Assembly: GCA_003165795.1 (NCBI GenBank) | Contig: PMWW01000149.1 | Span: forward strand, 735 to 50,621 | Direction of reading: 5' to 3' | Length of the DNA: 49,887 bases | Origin: Acidobacteriaceae bacterium | Lineage (GTDB): Bacteria > Acidobacteriota > Terriglobia > Terriglobales > Acidobacteriaceae | Part shown: piece by piece, positions 26,478 through 35,316 of the stretch | Numbering within the stretch: the first letter of the stretch is position 1 | Layout: each line of letters starts with the position of its first letter | The notes under the pieces: generated by a model | What the model was told of the DNA's origin: nothing | Seen by the model: the letters and a program-made list of their open reading frames with translations, nothing else | Databases searched by the model: none | Made by a program: the position numbers and the translations under genes

Positions 26478-26818
26478 AATCCGGGTGCCCCGGTATGTGA
26501 CACCTACAGTTACGATGGCTGGGTTCAGGCGGGTGGAACTAGCTTGTCCACCTCGGATTGGGCGTCATTGTTTACGCTCGTCAACTGGTTGCGTGGGAAT
26601 GCAGATAAGGTACGCTTAGCCACGCAGCTCTGGACTTGTACGCGATTTACTATTCATCGAATTACCATACCTCCTTCCACGACATTACGCCGGGCAGCGG
26701 CGCCGGTCCGGGCTCTGATTTGGCAACTGGCATTGGTAGTTACCAAGCAAGCGATTTAGCTCCGGCGTTAGTCGCAGATCCGAATTTATCTAACGCGGCT
26801 TTTACAGGACGGACGAAT
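26478..26818 (+). pseudogene. S53 (sedolisin) peptidase C-terminal remnant
   Basis: Reading from AAT 26478 gives NPGAPVCDTYSYDGWVQAGG, then TSLSTSDWASLF, the catalytic-serine region (GGTSxS) of sedolisin/kumamolisin proteases. Near 26622 the frame must shift by one base to continue with ALDLYAIYYSSNYHTSFHDI, TPGSGAGPG and DLATGIGSYQ, the C-terminal calcium-binding part of the same family. No N-terminal catalytic Glu/Asp region is present, and the tail runs into the stop of the DUF1801 gene. It is a frameshifted, 5'-truncated relic of an acid protease. Confidence 0.75.
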
Positions 26819-27241
26819 CTAAAAGGGCTTCGCTTTCTTCGCAGGTTTCGATTTGCCAGAACTGTTGAGGGCGACCGCTTGGCGAACCAGCGCCTTGAAG
26901 GCGGACTCGTCAACTTCTTCTGCTTCGTGGATGTCGATCGCGCGGCGTGTGTTTCCCTCGAGACTCGAGTTAAAGAGACGGGCCGGGTCCTTTAGAGACG
27001 CGCCCTTGGCGAAGGTAAGCTTCACGACATTCTTGTAGGATTCGCCAGTGCAGATGATGCCGTCGTGCGACCAAACCGGAGTGCCCATCCACTTCCACTC
27101 CTCGACCACGTCCGGGTCTGCTTCCTGGATGAGCTTGCGCATTCTGCTGAGGGTTTCCCCGCGCCAGTCCCCGAGTTCAGCGATTCTTTTCGAGATGAGC
27201 TCCGATGCCGATTGGCCGTGGCTCGCGTCTGACTTTTTCAT
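26819..27241 (-). CDS. DUF1801 protein
   Basis: A 140-residue protein of the DUF1801/YdhG-like group (frataxin-like alpha/beta fold). It shows [23 protein letters not shown], then [31 protein letters not shown], the family core, and an Ala/Lys-rich C-terminal tail. Function unknown; relatives are linked to iron or stress only by fold. Cytoplasmic, monocistronic, convergent with the S53 relic. Confidence 0.85.
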   Translation of the reverse strand: MKKSDASHGQSASELISKRIAELGDWRGETLSRMRKLIQEADPDVVEEWKWMGTPVWSHDGIICTGESYKNVVKLTFAKGASLKDPARLFNSSLEGNTRRAIDIHEAEEVDESAFKALVRQAVALNSSGKSKPAKKAKPF

Positions 27242-27331
27242 GTTCTCATCCTAGAAGTTCCAGCTACATTTCATTTGCAAGACCGTGGAAGATAGTCATG
27301 TAAGCTAATATCGCTCTAAAGCGGTCTTAGT

Positions 27332-28387
27332 CTATTTTGGTTTGGCGCCGAAGGTGATGCCCAGGCCGGTTGTGAGCTGCAAGTCGTTGTCCCTCTTTCC
27401 CGGCACGGGCACGCTATTATAGACGTCGCCGAAATTCAGGTTCCAGGTCAATGCCCGGTAAAACTTGCTGGCCACCCCAAAGTTAAACGCGCCGCGATAG
27501 TTCCCGGCATCGTTCAGGTAGGGGAAAAAGTATAGGCTCTCGGTGATGGCGGTACTCGGGGTAAAGTTATGCCCAAACTGCTCGCCAACGGTGGCATTGA
27601 TGAAGTTGTTGACCAGTCCGGTGGAGTAGTTTTCGTAGGTGTAGCCTATGCCGCCGAGGACATCCAGCGTCGTGGTTTTGGACGCGATGACGTGGAATCC
27701 CAAACCCCCGCTGGGGCTGAGGCGCTCATCCAGTAACTGCAAGTGATCATAGCCACCGCCAAACAGGCCAAACGCAAATAGGCGCTTGGTAAGGTTGCGA
27801 TCGTAGCGAATGGCTCCAAAGAAATTGTTTGCACTCGGGGTGGTCACATTGTTCGCGGTGCTGGTCGAATAAAGCGAGGTAGCGACAATGCTCCATTCGT
27901 CGGTCGTGGTCTTGCGATCGGCATTGAATCCCAACGCGACGTTGGTCGTATCGGAATTGCCTCGAGCCAAGCCCAAGCCGAAATTGCCGCCGCCACCCCA
28001 ACCTTCCAGAAATCCGGGATGCAGCGACTTCTCATACGCCGCCTGGTCTGCCGGGGAACGAATAATAGCAACGTCGGTCAGGGGAATGGTCTGCGCGCCT
28101 GACGCGCCATTAACGACAACCGAGGAATCCTGAGTATTCACCGCGCCGGTGACGACTTGCTTGTCGGTTTTTGTCACCACCATCGGTTGCTGAGAGGAAA
28201 ACTGCGCGACCGCGTCCCGATCGATGGTGATGGCGCCGGCATAGTCGGTCTTTACCGTGAGCTTCTTGCCGTCCATGCTCACGATGGTGCCGGTGACACG
28301 ATCACCGTTCTTGAGGGTCACTTGTTCGGCAGGCAAAGCCACACAGAAACAGCAAACCAAGGCAATACAGACACAGATTCTGACCAT
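27332..28387 (-). CDS. DUF481 outer-membrane-associated protein
   Basis: A 351-residue protein with signal peptide (MVRICVCIALVCCFCVALPAE). A small N-terminal beta domain (QVTLKNGDRVTGTIVSMDGKKL, about residues 21-110) is followed by a YdiY/DUF481 domain (about 130-351) of alternating strands ending GLGITFGAKPK, probably a beta-barrel. The N-terminal segment resembles the Sm-like region often joined to DUF481 in Acidobacteria. Function unknown; outer-membrane location is inferred. Confidence 0.85.
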   Translation of the reverse strand: MVRICVCIALVCCFCVALPAEQVTLKNGDRVTGTIVSMDGKKLTVKTDYAGAITIDRDAVAQFSSQQPMVVTKTDKQVVTGAVNTQDSSVVVNGASGAQTIPLTDVAIIRSPADQAAYEKSLHPGFLEGWGGGGNFGLGLARGNSDTTNVALGFNADRKTTTDEWSIVATSLYSTSTANNVTTPSANNFFGAIRYDRNLTKRLFAFGLFGGGYDHLQLLDERLSPSGGLGFHVIASKTTTLDVLGGIGYTYENYSTGLVNNFINATVGEQFGHNFTPSTAITESLYFFPYLNDAGNYRGAFNFGVASKFYRALTWNLNFGDVYNSVPVPGKRDNDLQLTTGLGITFGAKPK

Positions 28388-28637
28388 ATCCGAAAACTCT
28401 CTTTCCGTTGGTACCGTAAATTTTCTAGATTCTTGGTGCGGCAGCGCTCAAGCCTTGCGGTATGCGGCGTGGGTGGCTGGTCGCTCCCGCCCCGAGTCAC
28501 AGGTTCATGATCGATCAGGTAATTCTAATGGCGAGAAGGGTTTTCAGGTCGGAAAATGTGAATAGGGATTAAGGCCGCCACCGCTGGTGGAAGGCGGTCA
28601 TCGACAGAGATCCCTAGCCCGCGGATACACTAGTGTG

Positions 28638-28802
28638 ATGAATGACAAAGCTCACGACGTTAAATGCCCGACCTGCGGCGCTCTGCCGGGAAAACCATGC
28701 TGCCGCGAGAATGGCGGCGTGCTCTCCGACTCGCACCTGGCTCGGAAGACCCTCGCCAGCGTGCACATCGCCAAGGCAAGGAAGAAGACGAACCACGCCT
28801 AA
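28638..28802 (+). CDS. small zinc-finger-like protein
   Basis: A 54-residue basic protein. Residues 10-22 read CPTCGALPGKPCC, a C-x2-C-x7-C zinc knuckle like the short CPxCGAxPGxxC finger found in phage and actinobacterial DNA-binding proteins. The rest is helical and Lys/Arg-rich. The annotated frame could extend to 28587 but the extra residues lack homology. There is no Shine-Dalgarno before ATG 28638; a TACACT box at 28626-28631 with TCGACA upstream would place transcription start at or next to the ATG (leaderless). Confidence 0.65.
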   Translation: MNDKAHDVKCPTCGALPGKPCCRENGGVLSDSHLARKTLASVHIAKARKKTNHA

Positions 28803-28878
28803 CATCTGAAAAACTGAGTAGAATGACTACGCACTTGGCAAGCAACTCCTCCAGGAAGACATTCTAGGGCATGGGATC

Positions 28879-31239
28879 GTGAATTCAAAAGCACCGCGCA
28901 AGGGCCCGTCGGTGTCCTCTTTATCATCGAGCGACCGCATCTTCGCCACCGGCGAAATGGCAGAGCTGATCCGCGCTTTCGACTGGAGCGCCACGCCGGT
29001 CGGTCCGATTGATCAATGGCCCGGCACGCTGCTGGTGACCGTCAACACCATGCTGGCCACGCGTCATCCCATGTTCCTCTGGTGGGGCGATGACCTTATT
29101 CAGTTTTACAACGACGCCTACCGTCCCAGCCTGGGGCGCGACAAGCATCCCAAAGCCGTCGGACAACCCGGCCGGGAATGTTGGCCCGAGATCTGGCCGG
29201 TCATCGGTCCGCAGATTGATGCCGTCATGTCGCGCGGTGAATCCACCTGGCACGAAGACCAACTGATTCCCATCTACCGTGACGGCAAACTCGAAGACGT
29301 CTGGTGGACCTATAGCTACAGCCCGGTGCGCGACCCTGAGGGGACCATCCGCGGCACGCTCGTCACCTGCTCGGAAACCACCGGTCGCGTCCTCGCCGAG
29401 GAGCAGTTGCGAGTCAGTCAGCGGCAATACAAGGCCCTCTTCGATCTGGCCTCGGATGCGGTCTTCATTGCGAATGTCAGTGGGACCATCAGCGAGGCAA
29501 ATGTTGCCGCATGCAAGCTTCTCGGCTGTGACCGGGAGCAACTGTTGGGACGCAACTATGCCGAGGTGGTGGTGGAAGGCGAAGTCCCGCGCTTATGGAA
29601 GGCGCGCGATGAGTTGCTGAAGGGCGGCATCAGCGTGGAAGAGTGGCAGCTGATCACCAAGCAGGGTTCGATCATCTCGGCGGAAGTGAGCGCGGCCATT
29701 CTACCGGACGGACGCTGGCAGGCCTTCGTTCGCGACATATCCGACCGTAAGCGAATGGAGCAGGAGCGCACTCGACTCGTCGCCGAATTGCAACGCGAGC
29801 GCTCCCTCTTCTCGACCATCCTGGAAAATGTTCCACTGGGGATTGTCTTCGCCGAAGCGCCTTCCGGGAAGATCGCCTTCGGCAACAAACAGACGGAGGC
29901 AATCTTCCGTCACCCACTACATCCCAGTGAAACCATCGAGCAGTATCGCGAATGGGAGGCGTACCACGCCGACGGCCGACGGGCGGAGGGGCATGAATAT
30001 CCGCTCTCGCGTGCCTTACGTTCGGGCAAAGTCGAACACGGTGAATACCGATACCGCCGCGGCGATGGCACCCTGATCTGGATTCGCGTAATCGGAGCTC
30101 CCGTCCGCGACAGTAACGGTGCCATCACCGGCGCATTGGTTGTGTTCAGCGATGTCGACGAGCAGAAGCGGGCCGAAGCCGCCCGCGATGCGCTATCGGA
30201 ACAGTTTCAGCAAGTGTTGGACGTGACCACCGATGCGGTCGTGAGCCTGGACCGGAAATGGCGGATGACGTATCTAAACTGGCGCGCGCGGGAGATTCTG
30301 GCCCCGCGAGGAGATGTTTTGGGGACAATTCTCTGGGAGAGCTTTCCGGCGACGGTTTACGAGGGTTCTCCCTACGTGGAAAACTATTATCGGGCCATGA
30401 ACGAGGGCGTGGCGGGATCGTTTGAAGCCTATTATCCGGAGCCGCTCAATATCTGGCTTTATGTGATGGCGCGGCCCTCGAAAGACGGGATCATCGTGTT
30501 CTTCCGCGATGTAACGGAGCAGAAGCGCGCGGCCGCCGTGTTAATTCAAAGTGAGAAACTTGCCGCTGTCGGCAGGCTGGCCAGTTCCATTGCTCACGAG
30601 ATCAACAATCCCCTCGAAGCCGTCACCAACCTGCTCTACCTAAGCGCGCAGACCGCTACCACGCCGGAGGTCAAGAAATACCTGGCCATGGCGCAGCAAG
30701 AGCTTGCCCGGGTCAGCAACATCGCCACCCAGACCCTGCGCTTCCACCGCCAGTCTACCAACCCGCGTGAAACCTCTTTGCAGGACCTTCTGGAAAATGT
30801 TCTTACCCTGTTCCAGGGCAGAATAGGAGGCGCGGGCATCGCCATCGACCGCCAGTACCGAACCGACCGCAAAATTGTCGCCTTCGGAGGTGATCTTCGA
30901 CAGGTCTTCGCTAACCTGGTTAGCAATGCCCTTGATGCTTCTCCACGCGGCGGGAAAATCGTGATTCGACTGCGCGATGGTTGCGACTGGTCCGGCAATC
31001 ATGGAGTGCGAGTAACCATCGCGGACAGCGGAATTGGCATGTCATCCGAGACGCGCCGTCGCATCTTCGAACCATTCTTCACCACCAAGAGTTCAACCGG
31101 TACGGGTTTGGGACTATGGGTCAGCTCCGAGATTCTTCGCAATCATCACGCCTACGTCCGCATCCGCAGCAGTCAATCCGCTGACCGCCATGGAACAATT
31201 TTTTCCATCTTCTTCCCGATGTATGCGGCAGAGACATAA
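28879..31239 (+). CDS. multi-PAS sensor histidine kinase
   Basis: A 786-residue cytoplasmic kinase. Four PAS-like modules span about residues 30-160 (with GPIDQWPGTL, FLWWGDDLIQFYNDAY), 180-295, 305-435 and 440-540. The HisKA helix has phospho-acceptor H573 (SSIAHEINNPLEAVTNLLYL). HATPase_c has N box NLVSNALDA (679-687), DSGIGM (716-721) and GTGLGLW. No membrane segment, so it reads an internal cue, or a redox or ligand signal through PAS. The start is GTG 28879. No response regulator is adjacent, so it is an orphan kinase. The first PAS module is the type often found in phytochrome-like hybrid kinases. Confidence 0.9.
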   Translation: MNSKAPRKGPSVSSLSSSDRIFATGEMAELIRAFDWSATPVGPIDQWPGTLLVTVNTMLATRHPMFLWWGDDLIQFYNDAYRPSLGRDKHPKAVGQPGRECWPEIWPVIGPQIDAVMSRGESTWHEDQLIPIYRDGKLEDVWWTYSYSPVRDPEGTIRGTLVTCSETTGRVLAEEQLRVSQRQYKALFDLASDAVFIANVSGTISEANVAACKLLGCDREQLLGRNYAEVVVEGEVPRLWKARDELLKGGISVEEWQLITKQGSIISAEVSAAILPDGRWQAFVRDISDRKRMEQERTRLVAELQRERSLFSTILENVPLGIVFAEAPSGKIAFGNKQTEAIFRHPLHPSETIEQYREWEAYHADGRRAEGHEYPLSRALRSGKVEHGEYRYRRGDGTLIWIRVIGAPVRDSNGAITGALVVFSDVDEQKRAEAARDALSEQFQQVLDVTTDAVVSLDRKWRMTYLNWRAREILAPRGDVLGTILWESFPATVYEGSPYVENYYRAMNEGVAGSFEAYYPEPLNIWLYVMARPSKDGIIVFFRDVTEQKRAAAVLIQSEKLAAVGRLASSIAHEINNPLEAVTNLLYLSAQTATTPEVKKYLAMAQQELARVSNIATQTLRFHRQSTNPRETSLQDLLENVLTLFQGRIGGAGIAIDRQYRTDRKIVAFGGDLRQVFANLVSNALDASPRGGKIVIRLRDGCDWSGNHGVRVTIADSGIGMSSETRRRIFEPFFTTKSSTGTGLGLWVSSEILRNHHAYVRIRSSQSADRHGTIFSIFFPMYAAET

Positions 31240-31268
31240 CCCGGTTCGAGCCATGCGTCCCGCACGGT

Positions 31269-32294
31269 TTAGCCGACGGTGACCGGGCGGGAGGTTTCGA
31301 TCTTCGCCTCGCGCAGGTATTTCGCGGCCTCTTCCGGCGGGGTGGGGTTCTGGTAAAACCCGGTACCCCATTCGAAGCCCGCGATTTTGGTGAGCCGCGG
31401 CATAAACTCGATGTGCCAGTGATAGTGGTCCATGGAGGCTTCCTGCGCAGGCGCGGTGTGAATCACCATGTTGTAGGCGGGATTGTCGAGAACCTGGTCG
31501 GCGCGCATCAGCAGATTCTTCACCGCCTTGGCCAGGCTCTCATACACCTGCGACGACGAATTCTCGAAGGCCGACTCGTGCCGCTTGGGAAGAATCCAGG
31601 TCTCGAAGGGAAAGCGCGGTGCGTAGGGAGCCAGGGTAAGGAACGCGTCATTCTCCGCCACAACGCGAACTGCAGCTTCGGTCTCCTGCCGGACGATATC
31701 GCAGAAGACGCAGCGTTCCTTGTAAATGAAGTACTGCTTCGAGCCCTCAATTTCTTCCATCACTTGTTTCGGCACGATGGGCAGAGCGATCAGTTGGCCG
31801 TGGGAGTGCTCTAGGGTGGCGCCCGCCAGTTGCCCATGGTTCTTGAAGATCAGGATGTACTTAAAGCGGCGGTCCTTTTTCAGGTCGAGAATGCGATCGC
31901 GAAAGGCCCAGAACACGTCTTCAATGCGTTTCTCGGAAAGATTGCCCAGAGTGGCGTCATGGTCGGGAGTTTCAATGATGACTTCGTGCGCGCCGATGCC
32001 GTTCATCTTGTCGAACATGCCTTCAGCCTGACGGCTGAGGTTGCCCTCAATCCCGAGCGCGGGGAACTTGTTGGGCACGACGCGCACGGTCCAACCCTCG
32101 GAGTCACGCGATCCGCCATTGGGCCGGTAGGCCAAAACTTCAGGCGGCGTCTTGCTCTCGTTGCCGGCACAGAACGGGCAGAACCCGCCCTTCGTCTTGA
32201 TGGGCTCGCGAGTGAACTCAGTGGGGCGCTTGGCGCGATCGGTCGAGATAATGACCCATCGCCCTACGATTGGATCTTTACGCAACTCAGGCAC
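31269..32294 (-). CDS. galT: galactose-1-phosphate uridylyltransferase
   Basis: The Leloir-pathway enzyme swapping UMP between UDP-glucose and galactose-1-phosphate. The 341 residues contain CPFC (zinc pair), the nucleotide site NHGQLAGATLEHSHGQLIAL and the C-terminal DHYHWHIE motif. The active-site triplet is H-S-H-x-Q instead of the commoner H-P-H-x-Q, a variant seen in GalT-like and ADP-glucose phosphorylase-like members. The start is GTG 32294 (AAAGG with 6-base spacing); a longer frame to ATG 32345 has no ribosome site. Converges with the histidine kinase. Confidence 0.88.
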   Translation of the reverse strand: MPELRKDPIVGRWVIISTDRAKRPTEFTREPIKTKGGFCPFCAGNESKTPPEVLAYRPNGGSRDSEGWTVRVVPNKFPALGIEGNLSRQAEGMFDKMNGIGAHEVIIETPDHDATLGNLSEKRIEDVFWAFRDRILDLKKDRRFKYILIFKNHGQLAGATLEHSHGQLIALPIVPKQVMEEIEGSKQYFIYKERCVFCDIVRQETEAAVRVVAENDAFLTLAPYAPRFPFETWILPKRHESAFENSSSQVYESLAKAVKNLLMRADQVLDNPAYNMVIHTAPAQEASMDHYHWHIEFMPRLTKIAGFEWGTGFYQNPTPPEEAAKYLREAKIETSRPVTVG

Positions 32295-32418
32295 GGCGGA
32301 CCTTTCCCTGGAGCTCGAATCTTCTATGTTACCGCTTCTGAACATCGGCGAGCGCCGTGATTTACTTTACGCCTCGAAAGCGGGCCCGGGCCCCACAAAT
32401 TTTTCTCCTGGAGGCATT

Positions 32419-32448
32419 GAAAAAGCCTGGACCGAGCGGCCCAGGCTT
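32419..32448 (-). terminator. rho-independent terminator of aminotransferase gene
   Basis: AAGCCTGG (32423-32430) pairs with CCAGGCTT (32441-32448) around a GC-rich 10-base loop. On the minus strand the stem is followed by TTTTTC, 25 bases past the aminotransferase stop. Confidence 0.8.
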
Positions 32449-32472
32449 CCCTTCCCTGCTAAACCGGTACTG

Positions 32473-33873
32473 TTATGCGCCCACTTGCTTCCCTACCGTC
32501 GCGGACTTACTACGCGGCTTGCCAGCGGTGATGTTGATGCATTCTTCCAGCAGGTCCATTGCGATGTCGGACTGCTCTTTAGTGACGATGAGCGGCGGCG
32601 CGATACGAATGCTATTGGGACCGCAGCCCAGCAACAGCAGGCCACGCTCGAAGGCGAGCTCGACGATACGGTCGCGTTCGGCGCCGCCTTGAGTCTTAGC
32701 TTGCTTGTCGGTAACGATCTCGATGCCGATCATCAAGCCGCGTCCGCGAACGTCGCCCACCAGATCGAGCCGCTGCGGCCAATCCGCAATCCGCTCCGTG
32801 ATGTGGCGGCCGACGATCTCAGCATTCTTGATGGCTTCGCGTTCGAGCACGTCCATGGTTGCCAACGCCGCCGCGATACAGACGGGATTGCCGCCGAAGG
32901 TGGAGGCGTGCGACCCTGGCACCCAATCCATGATCTCAGCCTTCGACATCATGATGCCGAGCGGCATACCGCTGGCAATGCCCTTGGCGATGCAGACGAT
33001 GTCGGGCTCGACGCCGGTGTGCTCGATGGCCCACCACTTGCCGGTGCGGCCGGCGCCCGATTGCACTTCGTCGGCGACCAGCAGAATGCCGTGACGGTCG
33101 CAGATGCGGCGCAACTCCTGCATGAACACCGTGGGCGCGACCACGTAGCCGCCCTCGCCTTGAATCGGTTCGACGAAAATCGCCGCAACTTCCTCGGGAG
33201 GCAGCGTCGTCTTGAACAGTTTCTCTTCGATAAAGCGAGCGCAGCCCAGCGCGAAGGCTTCGGCTTCCTGGCCGCCGCCAACGCATCCGCGATAAACATC
33301 GGGATAGCGCACATGGGTGACACCAGGGACCAGCGGGGCAAAACGGCGGCGCTGTTGCGGCTTGGACGCGGTCAGCGAGAGCGCACCCATAGTCCGTCCG
33401 TGGAACGCGCCGTAGAACGCGATCACGTTCTGGCGCTTGGTGTGATAGCGTGCCAGCTTCAGTGCTGCCTCAATCGCTTCCGCGCCCGAGTTGCCGTAGT
33501 AGATCTTATGCGGCCCCTTCATGGGAGCGATCTTTGACAGGCGCTCGGCGAGGGTGACCATGCTCTCGTAATAGAAGTCAGTGCCCGACATGTGAATCAG
33601 TTCGGCAGCCTGCTTCTGGATGGCGGCGACCACCTCGGGATGGCAGTGGCCGGTGGAGGTCACGGCGATGCCGGCGGAGAAGTCGAGGAACTCGTTGCCA
33701 TCAACGTCTTCGACGATGACGCCGCGTCCGCGCTTGGCCACCATAGGGTAGGAACGCGTATAGGACGGCGAAACATAGCGTTCATCGCCATCGAGAATGC
33801 GCCGGGCATTGGGTCCGGGCAAAGCAGTCTTGAGGTTGGGACCGGCAACGGCAGTAAGAGTATTGGCAGACAT
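32473..33873 (-). CDS. class-III aminotransferase (GabT/ArgD-like)
   Basis: A 466-residue PLP enzyme. Visible are DFSAGIAVTSTGHCHPEVV, YYGNSGAEAIEAALKLARYHT (cofactor phosphate site), FHGRTMGAL, VEPIQGEGGY, VADEVQSGAGRTG and the PLP lysine region IAKGIASGMPLG. The family covers 4-aminobutyrate, acetylornithine and ornithine transaminases. The length and C-terminal GCGPNSIRIAPPL favour a GABA-type or acetylornithine-like branch, but substrate cannot be fixed. Monocistronic, with a clear terminator at 32419-32448. Confidence 0.88.
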   Translation of the reverse strand: MSANTLTAVAGPNLKTALPGPNARRILDGDERYVSPSYTRSYPMVAKRGRGVIVEDVDGNEFLDFSAGIAVTSTGHCHPEVVAAIQKQAAELIHMSGTDFYYESMVTLAERLSKIAPMKGPHKIYYGNSGAEAIEAALKLARYHTKRQNVIAFYGAFHGRTMGALSLTASKPQQRRRFAPLVPGVTHVRYPDVYRGCVGGGQEAEAFALGCARFIEEKLFKTTLPPEEVAAIFVEPIQGEGGYVVAPTVFMQELRRICDRHGILLVADEVQSGAGRTGKWWAIEHTGVEPDIVCIAKGIASGMPLGIMMSKAEIMDWVPGSHASTFGGNPVCIAAALATMDVLEREAIKNAEIVGRHITERIADWPQRLDLVGDVRGRGLMIGIEIVTDKQAKTQGGAERDRIVELAFERGLLLLGCGPNSIRIAPPLIVTKEQSDIAMDLLEECINITAGKPRSKSATVGKQVGA

Positions 33874-34398
33874 GATGTTTTCCTCCGAAAGGCTTGCGGC
33901 GCCAGTTGTGCGCCGGAGCTTCTGTCAGCCCGCGAGTACAGTCTGGTTGAACTGGGACAGCGCGGGAGGCCGACCGGGAAAACGCGAAATTAGTCGCCGG
34001 AGAAAAGGTTGGGACGGGCCATACAAGGCGCCAACTTGGAATCGGCACGGGAGGAAATCGCCCGTGACCAGGTAGCGCGCACACCCAGGCCGCGCCCCGG
34101 ATGGAAAGCGACGGCGAAGGCATTCGGCTGGCTCGAGCGGCTGGTCAAAAGAGGATACTCCCATCTTCATTATAGTCGGGCTGGGAGCGCGGCGTAACCC
34201 CCAAAATCGCCCTGCCAGGGGCTGTTCGGGTCTCGCCCAAGGGAGCCAGATTCGCACCGCACGGCCAAACTTCCGGGTGTGTACTATCATCGATAGTAGT
34301 ATGCTGAGAAAAGGGTAGGTCTATCCTCCAAGACGTGCATCTCACAAAATGGCCCATCAACCTCTCAAACATTGCGGAGCTGAAAAGGAGCATTAACC
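33874..34398. other. 525-base divergent intergenic region
   Basis: Between the aminotransferase and the small secreted protein gene. No coding region is convincing. It should hold both promoters, and it carries the palindrome at 34282-34298. The segment 33980-34150 is GC-rich and featureless. Confidence 0.4.
34282..34298. promoter_or_regulatory. palindrome TACTATC-ATC-GATAGTA
   Basis: A perfect 7-base inverted repeat with 3-base spacer, about 100 bases before the gene at 34399. Its shape and TACTA/TAGTA ends recall BlaI/MecI-type operators, which are common in Acidobacteria. No blaI is in the window. Confidence 0.4.
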
Positions 34399-34770
34399 AT
34401 GGCGAAAAAAGTGTCTTTGTGTTTGGCTTCCCTGGTATTTTTCATTTTGTTTCCCGTGCTGCTGAGCGCGCAGGACAATATGGGCATGGGCGGCGGTAAG
34501 CAGGCGATGTCGGTCACTGGCTGCCTGAAGCAAGGCACCGACACCGGCGGTTATTACATCATGGGGCAGGACAGCAAGATGTACGAACTGATGGGCAAGG
34601 GCCTGGGTGCGCACGTCGGTCACACCGTTACCGTGACCGGCATGCAGGTAACGCTGCCGCCGGCGCAGGAACAGAAGAAAGAGGCGACCGAGAAGACGGA
34701 AGCCGGCGCCAGTACGGTCGTGGACATGAAGGTCAGCAATTTGAAGATGGTCAGTGAGAGCTGTCAATGA
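34399..34770 (+). CDS. small secreted DUF5818-like protein
   Basis: A 123-residue protein with signal peptide (MAKKVSLCLASLVFFILFPVLLSAQ), a Met/Gly-rich start of the mature part, and a small beta domain (VTGCLKQGTDTGGYYI to VTVTGMQVTL). This resembles the short OB-like DUF5818 proteins seen in Acidobacteria. A Lys/Glu/Ala-rich linker and a final Cys-Gln follow. Probably periplasmic; function unknown. AAAAGGAG is 10 bases before the ATG. Confidence 0.7.
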   Translation: MAKKVSLCLASLVFFILFPVLLSAQDNMGMGGGKQAMSVTGCLKQGTDTGGYYIMGQDSKMYELMGKGLGAHVGHTVTVTGMQVTLPPAQEQKKEATEKTEAGASTVVDMKVSNLKMVSESCQ

Positions 34771-34813
34771 CAACGTTCTAAGCCATTTGTAGGAAGCGAG
34801 CAAAGTGACCAAT

Positions 34814-34841
34814 GAGCACAGTTCCGACGAGGGCTGTGCTC
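34814..34841. terminator. hairpin between convergent genes
   Basis: GAGCACAG (34814-34821) pairs with CTGTGCTC (34834-34841) around a 12-base loop, midway between the stop of the secreted-protein gene and the stop of the methyltransferase remnant. No T-tract, so termination is only possible. Confidence 0.35.
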
Positions 34842-34856
34842 GTAGTGTCTGTGGCT

Positions 34857-35316
34857 TTATTCCGCCGGGTCGAGTTTCAACTGTTCGACGGCAGCGCCGC
34901 GCGCCTTCGGAGCTCGCTTGAAGGTAGCTTCCAACAGACGCGGATACCGCACCTGCGCGCCGCTTAACAATTGCTCGACCGTCAAAATCTGAATCCGCGG
35001 ATAGGTCCCCGTGTCGAACGCCGACTCGTCTTTGTAGAAGCCGGCTTCGGCGGCCTCTTTGACCATGGGCTTGGTCGGCTCTTCCATCGTGATGAGGACA
35101 CCGATGGCCGCCTTCTCGCGCTCGATCACCCCGCGCAGATCGCGCACGAATGCGACGTTAATGTTCTGCCCGGCTTTTACCGAAAAGATAATCTGCTTGG
35201 TTTTGCCGCTGTTGTCCACGTGGAAGTAGAGACGCCCGTCGATGCCACGGTCCGCGCCTTTGCGCTGGTCGGTGGGTCGTGCGCCGACAAGGCTCACCGA
35301 CCGCTAGGACCTGGGA
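34857..35316 (-). pseudogene. DNA methyltransferase C-terminal endonuclease-like remnant
   Basis: The frame reads QVLAVSLVGARPTDQRKGAD, then RGIDGRLYF...IIFSVKAGQNINVAFVRDL and VLITMEEPTKPMVKEAAEAGFY. This is the C-terminal PD-(D/E)xK-like module (IDG...SVK) typically fused to site-specific DNA methyltransferases that begin MADNKL.YGDNL. Homology begins within a few bases of the stop codon of the TPR gene and lacks the methyltransferase core. An open frame from ATG 35297 gives 146 residues that could still be translated. The matching N-terminal piece is at 36790-37091 on the same strand. Confidence 0.8.

Noticed and set aside
32152-33537. 461-codon plus-strand frame opposite galT and the aminotransferase
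   Set aside because: It spans two genes and their terminator on the other strand and has no family pattern.
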